64,000 nucleotides of DNA from assembly GCF_017983445.1 (NCBI RefSeq), contig NZ_JAGOBJ010000007.1, positions 186,001 through 250,000 of the forward strand, in the 5' to 3' direction. Shown here piece by piece: positions 50,193-57,815 of this stretch. This DNA is from Halomonas sp. (GTDB lineage Bacteria; Pseudomonadota; Gammaproteobacteria; Pseudomonadales; Halomonadaceae). The first letter of the stretch is position 1. Each line of letters starts with the position of its first letter. A model generated the notes under the pieces. That model was not told where the DNA came from. It did not search any database and was given only the letters and a program-made list of their open reading frames with translations. The position numbers and the translations under genes are program-made.

Positions 50193-52199
50193 TTAAGCCA
50201 TCTCACCGCCAGCTATTTCAACGCGGTCCCGCCCGTCGCGTTTGGCACGGTACATGGCCTGATCGGCGCGAGCGATTAACGTCTTGCAGCTATCCCCGGG
50301 CTGCCAAACCGCAATACCGATACTCACGGTGACCAATTGGTCAAGCCCTGCGACGTGAAGCGTCGTGAGCAGTATGCGTAAACGCTCAGCTAAACCTATC
50401 GCGGCCGGCAGATCAGAGTGAGTGGCGAGTACGACAAACTCTTCCCCGCCCCAGCGGCCAAAATAGTCGCAGCCACGCAGAGAGTTTTCCACCAGCCGTG
50501 CCAGCGCCACTAAAACGTCGTCGCCCAGGCTATGTCCATGGGTATCGTTGATCACCTTAAAATGATCGACATCGAATAGCAGTAGCGCAAAACCTGCCCC
50601 ATAACGTTTCGCCGCCACAAGCTCTGTATCGATCGCCTGCTCAATGCGGTAGCGGTTCCATACCTGAGTCAACGGATCAAAATGAGCAAGCTGTTCGAGG
50701 CGCTGATTGGCTGCGGCCAGCGCCTTGCGCTCATTTTCCAGATGCATGTTCAACATGCCAATTTCATAGCTTGAAATGGCAAGCGTTAAATCTTCACCTA
50801 ACTTCACAGCCGCCAAGCGCTCAACACGCTGCCACGCTTCACTGCTACCGATAATTTCCTCATACCAAGCAGCGGGCGGCGAATCGCATACTGGCGGCGT
50901 GACTTGGCTGGTCGGCTGCATGGACCAGTAAAGCGCCTCCACCTGTTCGGGCCGAAAGAAGCATAGCCAAGCACGCTGTGCCGGGTTCATGGGCAGCGGT
51001 ACGGCAAGCACCCCGGATTGTTCTGGCATGGCAAGCGAGCTGGTCAATGGCTCTTTGGCTATATGGCGTGTATACCATGGGCCGCTATGCGTATGGGCGT
51101 TGCCCAAGCGAATCACAAACTGGCTAATCGCCTCAGGTATGGGTGTCTTACCGACCTGATAGATGCCACCTGCAATCCACAGCGCAATGCCGTGAGCACG
51201 AAACAGCGTCATCCACGTATTGGCGTGATTAAACAGCAGTTGCTGGGGACTTTGCGGTTCTTGATGCGGGCTGGTGGCAGGCATCAGGCTATCCTGAACA
51301 CGCTTTAAATAGCGTGCCTCCTGACGAGCGCGCAACAGGGCCAGCCGCTCGGTAGCCATTTGTACCAGAATATGTACCGCGTCCCGAACCGAGGCGGGTA
51401 CCGGGTGCGGCGTCGCCGAGAAGCAGGAGAGCAGACCCCAAAGGCCAGTATCACGCTGCATAGCAACGCATAGCATGGCGCGTACGCCTAGCCGCTGCAT
51501 ATAGCATTGCCGCTCGGGGGCGGGCGCGCGAAGTACGCTCGCGCCTAAATTAACCGGGAAGTCGGTAGGCACGAGCTGTTCAAATGACGCTTTGGCATCT
51601 TCAATAAAGCGTACAGGATGGCGCGCATAGGCACGCCGAAGCGCTGATGGAGCGTCACTTGCCGCCATTCGCTGACCCATTAAAGCAGGTAACTGGACGT
51701 CTTTAGCTTCGGCCACAACATGGCCATGCCAGTCAGGGTCAAAATGACAGATGGTCACTCGCTCGAAGCCCGTTAACTGACGGACCTCGTCAACCAAATA
51801 GGCGAGCAGCTCATCCTGGTTGGCCGCTTCTGTGAGTTTGATCAGCTGCTCATTGATTGCTCCTAATAGACGGCGCTGACCCACAATGACAAGCGGCTCA
51901 ATCTCCATGATGACGTACTCACCGCTTCGGTAAGCACGTAGCTGAAGGCGGGCCTGCTTATCCGACCCATGGCTAAATACCAGCGGTGCCGCTAGCCGCT
52001 GCTGGCCCTGCAGCTCACGCCTCACCCGTTGAGCCATGCGCTTACCCAGCAGCTGATTGAGCGTTATCTTCTGCGCTGGAGAGGCGCTAAAACCGACCAG
52101 CGCTTCAAGGTTAGTGCTGGTGGCTTGGATATGCCGACTATCGGCATCAAGCACAAGCAAGGCACCAAATGACTGCAGTAAAGGGTGATGCTTAGACAC
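50193..52199 (-). CDS. Diguanylate cyclase with phytochrome-like but bilin-site-less sensor
   Basis: 668 residues from GTG 52199. The N-terminal half follows the bacteriophytochrome plan: PAS (LLQSFGALLVLDADSRHIQATS, 7-28 region), GAF (117-290) and a PHY-like part. The bilin site is degraded: no N-terminal cysteine exists, PxSDIP reads ASDAPSALRR (180-189), and the conserved histidine before YxxxxGV is R230. The C-terminal GGDEF domain is intact, GGEEF at 584-588 with the inhibitory site R575xxD578. It follows motB by 24 bases and so is probably transcribed with the flagellar motor genes. Confidence 0.88.
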   Translation of the reverse strand: MSKHHPLLQSFGALLVLDADSRHIQATSTNLEALVGFSASPAQKITLNQLLGKRMAQRVRRELQGQQRLAAPLVFSHGSDKQARLQLRAYRSGEYVIMEIEPLVIVGQRRLLGAINEQLIKLTEAANQDELLAYLVDEVRQLTGFERVTICHFDPDWHGHVVAEAKDVQLPALMGQRMAASDAPSALRRAYARHPVRFIEDAKASFEQLVPTDFPVNLGASVLRAPAPERQCYMQRLGVRAMLCVAMQRDTGLWGLLSCFSATPHPVPASVRDAVHILVQMATERLALLRARQEARYLKRVQDSLMPATSPHQEPQSPQQLLFNHANTWMTLFRAHGIALWIAGGIYQVGKTPIPEAISQFVIRLGNAHTHSGPWYTRHIAKEPLTSSLAMPEQSGVLAVPLPMNPAQRAWLCFFRPEQVEALYWSMQPTSQVTPPVCDSPPAAWYEEIIGSSEAWQRVERLAAVKLGEDLTLAISSYEIGMLNMHLENERKALAAANQRLEQLAHFDPLTQVWNRYRIEQAIDTELVAAKRYGAGFALLLFDVDHFKVINDTHGHSLGDDVLVALARLVENSLRGCDYFGRWGGEEFVVLATHSDLPAAIGLAERLRILLTTLHVAGLDQLVTVSIGIAVWQPGDSCKTLIARADQAMYRAKRDGRDRVEIAGGEMA

Positions 52200-52223
52200 A
52201 AACCCGGCCTTCAGTAAATTGAT

Positions 52224-52892
52224 TCACCCCTCTGACGGTTGGCGCAACAATAGCTCAACGCGCCGGTTAGCGGCTCGCCCAGCAGGCGTTGCGTTACTCT
52301 CCATGGGTTGGGTGTCGGCATAACCAACGGCCCGCATACGAGAAATAGCCACCCCTTGACGCTCTAGATGGCGCATTACCGCAATCGCACGTCCAGCAGA
52401 CAGCTCCCAGTTGGAGGGAAATCGGGGAGTTGCGATAGGAAGGTTGTCAGTGTGCCCTTCAACTGAAATCTGCCCGTCAAAGGTTGCCAACGCTTCTATA
52501 AGGCTTTCTATCACATCTTGCCCCTGAGCGGTTAGCACTGCCTCACCGCTGGGAAACAAAAGGTTGTCATCAATGCGCAGCGTGACGCCCCCCTGACCTT
52601 GCGATACGCTAACGCCCGGAATATTCAAGGCCGCCATTTTAGGCTGCAACCCACTGTGCTGCGGGTAAATTCCGCTAGCAAGCGTGGCGAGCGGTGATGA
52701 TTCAGCCATGCTGGTGCCCATACCGCCGCCCTCATCCGACTCACTGCCACCCGGAGGTGACAGAGCCAGTAGCAGTATAAATAGCGTAATCAGCAGGGTC
52801 AGTACGTCCAAGTAGCTGGTCAACCAACTCTCATCGCTTTCGCTCTGCCCTGTGGGCATTTCCAACGCATGGCGAGTATCACGATCCAGCAT
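52224..52892 (-). CDS. motB: Flagellar motor stator protein MotB
   Basis: Peptidoglycan-anchored stator subunit, 222 residues from ATG 52892. One N-terminal membrane segment (WLTSYLDVLTLLITLFILL) holds the ion-carrying Asp in YLDVLT. The C-terminal OmpA-like domain has GHTDNLPI and FPSNWELSAGRA. It starts 4 bases after the motA stop. Confidence 0.95.
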   Translation of the reverse strand: MLDRDTRHALEMPTGQSESDESWLTSYLDVLTLLITLFILLLALSPPGGSESDEGGGMGTSMAESSPLATLASGIYPQHSGLQPKMAALNIPGVSVSQGQGGVTLRIDDNLLFPSGEAVLTAQGQDVIESLIEALATFDGQISVEGHTDNLPIATPRFPSNWELSAGRAIAVMRHLERQGVAISRMRAVGYADTQPMESNATPAGRAANRRVELLLRQPSEG

Positions 52893-52896
52893 CTTG

Positions 52897-53715
52897 TCAG
52901 CCTTTTGCCGCCGCACTAGAGGGATCAGGTCGTGGCTTTATGCTGGCATCACGAATTTCGTCATTATAATTGGCGATAAACGAATTCAGCGTCTCTTCAA
53001 TGAATGAAGGCAGACGCCGTTTGGTAATCAGGGAAATGCCCTCCAGCACCATGTTCATAGTGATAAGGCGTTCTTCCGTGCGCCGTTCGAGCTTGACGGC
53101 AATCGGCTTGAATACCAGGTTGGCCAGCAAGATACCGTAAAACGTCGTCAGCAGCGCCACTGCCATACGCGGGCCAATCACATCCAGGTCGCCTGCCCCC
53201 ATGACTTCGAGCATATTTACCAGCCCGACGAGCGTCCCGATCATGCCAAACGCTGGCGCGTAGGTAGCCATCGTGCGAAAAATTTGCGCTTCCGCATGTT
53301 CACGGGCTTTTAACCGGGCGATGCGCCAGCGCAGCATATCGAAAATTTCGTCTTCTTTGGTATTGGCGATGACCAGTTGAATGCCGGTACGTAAAAACGG
53401 GTTACGTGTATGCACCAGTTCTTTTTCCACCGCCCGCACATCGCCTTTAAACCATAACCGCGACATGGCAACCAGTTCGTTGATATCGTCACGTGCGTAA
53501 GTGTTTTCACGCCGAAAGACGAGACCGACCAGACGCACCACACGCAACACTTCCTTTAGCGGGTAGCTGATAAACGTGGCTGCCAACGTGCCGGTTACTA
53601 CGATCGCTAAACCGGGCAGGTTGATAAAGCTTTCCGGCGATTCGGCAGTAAAAAACAGCACGCTCACCAGCAGTAGCATACTGGCGAATATACCTATCAG
53701 CGTAGACGGATTCAT
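52897..53715 (-). CDS. motA: Flagellar motor stator protein MotA (PomA-like)
   Basis: Ion-channel stator subunit with four membrane helices, 272 residues from ATG 53715 (AAGGAG ahead; TTG 53718 is possible). The helix 3 and 4 segments AFGMIGTLVGLVNML and MAVALLTTFYGILLANL resemble the sodium-driven PomA type, including the paired threonines in helix 4. A Na+-driven motor would suit a halophile, but this is inference. The cytoplasmic loop carries the charged rotor-contact region (LRWRIARLKAREHAE). Confidence 0.94.
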   Translation of the reverse strand: MNPSTLIGIFASMLLLVSVLFFTAESPESFINLPGLAIVVTGTLAATFISYPLKEVLRVVRLVGLVFRRENTYARDDINELVAMSRLWFKGDVRAVEKELVHTRNPFLRTGIQLVIANTKEDEIFDMLRWRIARLKAREHAEAQIFRTMATYAPAFGMIGTLVGLVNMLEVMGAGDLDVIGPRMAVALLTTFYGILLANLVFKPIAVKLERRTEERLITMNMVLEGISLITKRRLPSFIEETLNSFIANYNDEIRDASIKPRPDPSSAAAKG

Positions 53716-53754
53716 CAACGGCTCCTTGCCGGTTATGGTGTAAGTAGAGGCGGT

Positions 53755-54456
53755 TCAAGCAGAATCGTGTAAGCGGGCCCGCAGGCGGCTTATCGCCTGG
53801 CTATGCAGCTGCGACACGCGCGACTCAGTCACGCCAAGCACTGCTCCCACTTCTTTGAGGTTCAGCTCTTCCTGGTAGTACAGCGCCATCAGCAGTTTTT
53901 CCCGCTCGGGCAGCGCCTCAATGGCGGTAATTAACGTTTGCCGCTGCTGCTCATCAAGCAGTTTTTCAAACGGTAGATTGCTGACATCAAAGCTTGCTGG
54001 TTCGCCGCCATCGGCGACAAGCTCTTCAAATGGCAGTAACTGGCCGTTATTGGTGTCGTTAAGCAGCTGCTGATATTCATCGAGCGGCATATCAAGCTCA
54101 AGCGCAATTTCCTTCTCTTCCGGTGGGCGCCCCAACTGCTGCTCCAATCGGCGAACCGTGTCATCCATTGCGCGAGCAGCGCGCCGTACGCTGCGTGGCA
54201 TCCAGTCGCGTGTGCGTAGCTCATCCACCATCGCACCACGGATACGCTGGCTTGCAAAGGTCGCAAAACTGGCCCCTTGAGCGGCGTCAAAACGGCCTAG
54301 CGCTTCTAAAAGCCCTACGGTGCCTGCCTGGATAAGATCATCAAGTTCAATGCTTGCCGGTAACCTGACCTGCAGCGTTAAGGCGTGACGTCTTACCAGT
54401 GGCATGTACTGCGCTAACAGCTCACCTTGTTTGATTCTGCCTTTTGCTGTGTACAT
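53755..54456 (-). CDS. fliA: RNA polymerase sigma factor for flagellar operons (sigma28)
   Basis: Directs late flagellar and chemotaxis gene transcription. 233 residues with sigma regions 2 (SIELDDLIQAGTVGLLEAL and FATFASQRIRGAMVDELR), 3 and 4 (LNLKEVGAVLGVTESRVSQL). GAGG lies 7 bases before the ATG at 54456. It is placed between flhE and motA, all on the minus strand with short spacers. Confidence 0.96.
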   Translation of the reverse strand: MYTAKGRIKQGELLAQYMPLVRRHALTLQVRLPASIELDDLIQAGTVGLLEALGRFDAAQGASFATFASQRIRGAMVDELRTRDWMPRSVRRAARAMDDTVRRLEQQLGRPPEEKEIALELDMPLDEYQQLLNDTNNGQLLPFEELVADGGEPASFDVSNLPFEKLLDEQQRQTLITAIEALPEREKLLMALYYQEELNLKEVGAVLGVTESRVSQLHSQAISRLRARLHDSA

Positions 54457-54482
54457 CTTATTGCCTCGCGGCTATACAACTT

Positions 54483-54887
54483 TTACTGGTAGTTCACGAT
54501 TACATTTAGCCCCTGCACGCGTACCGGTCGCTGACCTGGCCTCAATGCAAAGCGAAACTGCAGTGGCGCATCCGCTTGTTTGCCCGCTAGCTGGGTAATG
54601 GTACCGCGCCCGCCACTCAGCGCAACGCACTGCTCTGGATGACATAGCCAAGCGTTAATGGCCGCCCCTGGAGGCGCTTCAAGCCGCCAGTGTATACGGT
54701 CAAGCATACCGTCATGCACCGGCGCGCCATTGGGTGGCGCGATCGACTGACTGCGGCTTTCACGATCACTCATTGCCACCATCACGCTGGGTACTGACGC
54801 ACTCCAGCTTCCCGCTGCCTGAGCAGCGCCGATAACGCTCAAAAACCCACCCACAACGCCGACTACCTTTAACCATCCGCTTAGCAT
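54483..54887 (-). CDS. flhE: Flagellar protein FlhE
   Basis: Periplasmic flagellar protein that in enterobacteria limits proton leakage through the export gate. 134 residues from ATG 54887: signal peptide (hydrophobic residues about 5-25, ending AAQAA), then the FlhE fold with INAWLCHPEQCVALSGGRG, a likely disulfide pair, and the family ending VQGLNVIVNYQ. It lies after the FlhG-like gene instead of directly after flhA, and 26 bases before fliA. Confidence 0.82.
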   Translation of the reverse strand: MLSGWLKVVGVVGGFLSVIGAAQAAGSWSASVPSVMVAMSDRESRSQSIAPPNGAPVHDGMLDRIHWRLEAPPGAAINAWLCHPEQCVALSGGRGTITQLAGKQADAPLQFRFALRPGQRPVRVQGLNVIVNYQ

Positions 54888-54910
54888 ACTTGGTATTTCC
54901 CACACTCAAC

Positions 54911-54958
54911 GGTACCTGGTATAAGCCTTACACAGGTACTTGGCATAAGCCTTACATA
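54911..54958 (-). repeat. 24-bp tandem duplication upstream of flhE
   Basis: Two adjacent 24-base copies (54911-54934 and 54935-54958) agree at 21 of 24 positions and share ATAAGCCTTACA. They fill much of the 91-base spacer between the FlhG-like gene and flhE, directly before the flhE ribosome binding region. Confidence 0.85.
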
Positions 54959-54978
54959 GAAGCGCCTGCATGTCGCTT

Positions 54979-55596
54979 TCAGCGCGCCAGTAACAGCAGA
55001 TCAGTGGCTAGATAATGCGCGGCAGCTTCACGCAAATTACTCAGCAGCCCTTGGCGCGGTAAATGCGGTTCGTGCAGCGCCAAAAGCTGGCGTGGGCCGC
55101 CGTTTTCACGTGCCTGGCGTAAAATGCGATACATTTGCGCAAACCCATCAGCCTCGCTGTTAACCCACAGCGCCCAACGGGTGTTTTTAGCGCTTAACTG
55201 AGCCAGTTCGGACGCATCTGCCTTGACTACATGAATAGCCCAGTCATCAGGATCACCCGCCCAGTGGCGTCCCAATTCAGCCCACTGCGCCAGCCGACGT
55301 TTTACCTGATTGACTGACGACACTCCATGGCTAGGCAAACCAACGATGAATAGCGTTTTTTTAGGCTTTATCAGCGGACGTTCGGGTAACTCTGGCATGC
55401 TGAGTGGGGGCGTAAAAACGCTTTGCTCAAGGGTCTCGCTGGCTTTTTCAGCTTCATTTTCAGCGACTCGAGCCTCTACCACTTGGGGCTGTGCTTCAGT
55501 CTCTGTCTCTAAAGGCACATCAGAGGTAGCTTGAGTCTGTTTCAAACGCTGAGTATCTGCCCATTGGCGCAGGCCCGCCGCCTGATCCTGGCTCAT
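54979..55596 (-). CDS. FlhG-like remnant with DQAxxLR motif but no Walker A motif
   Basis: 205 residues in the place where flhG/fleN normally follows flhF, and overlapping the flhF stop by 4 bases. It starts MSQDQAAGLRQWAD, matching the DQAxxLR helix by which FlhG stimulates the FlhF GTPase. An acidic, low-complexity linker (about 20-65) follows. The rest begins TLFIVGLPSHGVSS (81-94) where MinD-type ATPases have GKGGVGKT; no Lys or Thr of a Walker A motif remains, and the protein is about 70 residues shorter than FlhG. I infer a FlhF partner without ATPase activity; a database search is needed to settle the family. Confidence 0.7.
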   Translation of the reverse strand: MSQDQAAGLRQWADTQRLKQTQATSDVPLETETEAQPQVVEARVAENEAEKASETLEQSVFTPPLSMPELPERPLIKPKKTLFIVGLPSHGVSSVNQVKRRLAQWAELGRHWAGDPDDWAIHVVKADASELAQLSAKNTRWALWVNSEADGFAQMYRILRQARENGGPRQLLALHEPHLPRQGLLSNLREAAAHYLATDLLLLAR

Positions 55597-57761
55597 ACGC
55601 TCACCTCCTGGCTAATACTGCCTAGTTGGCGAATAGCGTCACGTGCCATAAAGGCATACACCAGCGCATCCAACATCGCCGTATCACGCCGTTTGCGACG
55701 CGCGCCCAAAAGGCTCAGCAGATCGGTACGCAGGGTCGAAGCCGCATCATCCTCGGCGCTATCCAGATGACCAACCACAGCGGCCATGCCGCTAGCCATC
55801 AATAAACGCACCTCTGGGCTCAGGTCTCCGCTATCTGCCTCTTTCAGCTGCTGCCAAGCACGCTTCGTGAGCGCCGCCAGCCCTTCACCCTGTAGCTGTA
55901 TCAACAACAGCGAGAGAATATCGGCGCCTAGGTGAATTGGCGTGAGCCAATAGCGCCGGGCAACCACCTTGGCGCTTTCCGGGTCACGAATCTCGCCATA
56001 CCATGCCAGTAATGCGTTGCCAGTCTCATCCTGCACTTCTGCATAGGCGGTCCATAGCTGCATGAACTGGCCACGAAAACGCACGCCAACATGATGGCTG
56101 AGCGTGCTGTCATTAAACAGTAAGCGCAGCGCATAGCGCTCGCCGTGAAAGTATACCCGCTGTGCCGAGGTAACCATGCTGACCCAGGTCAGCTGCTGGG
56201 CATTTAACCAATGCATGGTTTCCGGCGCGGGTAGAACGGGCAACAAGTGCGTACTCGTTCCAGCCGTTTCTTGTAGATGTGCCAGACGCGCCTGCCAACC
56301 CGCAGGCTGGCGGTGCTGAAGCCTGGGCAAGGCAAGCCAGGCATTCTGCTCATTAAAGCCGATATCCGGCATGGCCCAGTCGCAGCCGCGTTCATTACGT
56401 CGCGCAGCCCAGACTACTCCTTGAGCAGGTGAAGGATGGGCAAGCTGCCGGTCAAGCTGGGCATCCTGTAACCCACCCGGTAACGCACCAATATCCCATA
56501 CGGCTTCAAGAGCGCTGAAGCCTGCCATACGTTGGCGCAAGCGCGTGAGTAGCGATGACAGCCGCCGACCTTGGCCCAGCACATCCCGCGACCAGCGGGG
56601 CATGCTGACAGGCGCCGGCAACACGGCGCGCGTGCTCATGGTCCCCTGTGTTTCCAGCGCCTGATCAATCAGCGACTCGGGCAATGCCACGCTCATGTCC
56701 TCAGGCACCTGCTGCCCATGCGAACTGAACAGCACGCGCATTCCATGGCGTATGACGATATCCAATACCGGCGCTAACCGGCCGGCTTCGTCCTGCTTAG
56801 TGATAATACAGTCATCAAGCTGAGCACCCGCCGCACGCGCGGCCTGGCGATAACGCAGCACGACTTCCTCAAGGGTTTCTGGCTGGCTGGCCGCGTTCAG
56901 TAGAAGCACCAGACGAACGGTAGACTGGCCTCCCTGCAGATGAGCAATCTGCTCTATTACCCGCTGATCACGCTGGCTCATGCCCACCGTATCTATCATG
57001 ACCCACTGCTTGCCCTGCAGACGCCCCAGCAGATCATCGACCGGCTGCTCAGCGTCTAACGCATACATGGGTGTATCCAGAAGGCGGGCGTAGATTCTTA
57101 ACTGCTCGTGGGCACCGATACGAAAACTATCCGTGGTCACCAAGGCCACGGGGCGCGTGCCATGCCGCATCACAAAGCGGGCGGTAAGCTTCGCAGTGGT
57201 CGTAGTCTTGCCCACCCCGGTAGGACCGACCAGGGCAACAATGCCGGTCTGATCAAAAAAGCTGGCTTCTTCGTCCAGCACACTGAGCCTGCTGGCCAGT
57301 TGCTGACGCAGCCAAACCAGCGGTTGATCACTATGTGTATCAAGCGCTTGCAGTGATTCAGGCAGCCCTCCTAGCAGTTCGTCGCTAAGCTCGGCACTGA
57401 AGCCCACGCGGCCCAGCAGCTGATATAGCCGCTCTCGTGTACCTACTGCTTGGGGAGATTCAACAGGGCGGGACGCCTGTTGGCTGGTAATCAAGGCGCG
57501 CATATCCTGCATTTCGCGCAGCAGCCGCTCGCTCATGGCCTGCAGAGGATCCTGCGTCTCGACAGGCAGCGGCGTTAGCGGGCTCGCAACCGGCGCTGGG
57601 GCAGCCTCGACTGGCTCGACGGCCTCGTCCGCCATCGCCAGAATTTCAATGCCATCATCGGTGCGCCGGTTGGCTAGAATAAGGGCATCATCGCCAAGTG
57701 TTTCACGTACCTGGCGCATGACATCACGACTGTTTGCTCCAATAAAACGCCTAACGCTCAT
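55593..57761 (-). CDS. flhF: Flagellar biosynthesis GTPase FlhF with long C-terminal extension
   Basis: SRP-type GTPase that sets flagellar position and number. 722 residues against the usual 400-500. The N-terminal B region opens MSVRRFIGANSRDVMRQVRE; the NG domain has GPTGVGKT (179-186), DSFRIGAHEQLRIYA, DTVGMSQRD (257-265) and TKQDE (321-325), and ends near residue 385. The remaining 335 residues match nothing I know: they are Gln/Leu/Trp-rich, mixed alpha/beta in appearance and without a membrane segment. The gene lies 54 bases after flhA and overlaps the FlhG-like gene. Confidence 0.92.
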   Translation of the reverse strand: MSVRRFIGANSRDVMRQVRETLGDDALILANRRTDDGIEILAMADEAVEPVEAAPAPVASPLTPLPVETQDPLQAMSERLLREMQDMRALITSQQASRPVESPQAVGTRERLYQLLGRVGFSAELSDELLGGLPESLQALDTHSDQPLVWLRQQLASRLSVLDEEASFFDQTGIVALVGPTGVGKTTTTAKLTARFVMRHGTRPVALVTTDSFRIGAHEQLRIYARLLDTPMYALDAEQPVDDLLGRLQGKQWVMIDTVGMSQRDQRVIEQIAHLQGGQSTVRLVLLLNAASQPETLEEVVLRYRQAARAAGAQLDDCIITKQDEAGRLAPVLDIVIRHGMRVLFSSHGQQVPEDMSVALPESLIDQALETQGTMSTRAVLPAPVSMPRWSRDVLGQGRRLSSLLTRLRQRMAGFSALEAVWDIGALPGGLQDAQLDRQLAHPSPAQGVVWAARRNERGCDWAMPDIGFNEQNAWLALPRLQHRQPAGWQARLAHLQETAGTSTHLLPVLPAPETMHWLNAQQLTWVSMVTSAQRVYFHGERYALRLLFNDSTLSHHVGVRFRGQFMQLWTAYAEVQDETGNALLAWYGEIRDPESAKVVARRYWLTPIHLGADILSLLLIQLQGEGLAALTKRAWQQLKEADSGDLSPEVRLLMASGMAAVVGHLDSAEDDAASTLRTDLLSLLGARRKRRDTAMLDALVYAFMARDAIRQLGSISQEVSV

Positions 57762-57815
57762 GCCTTACCTTATATGTGTACAAGAAACCGATGCGTTGAT
57801 TGCGGGCTGCCATGC

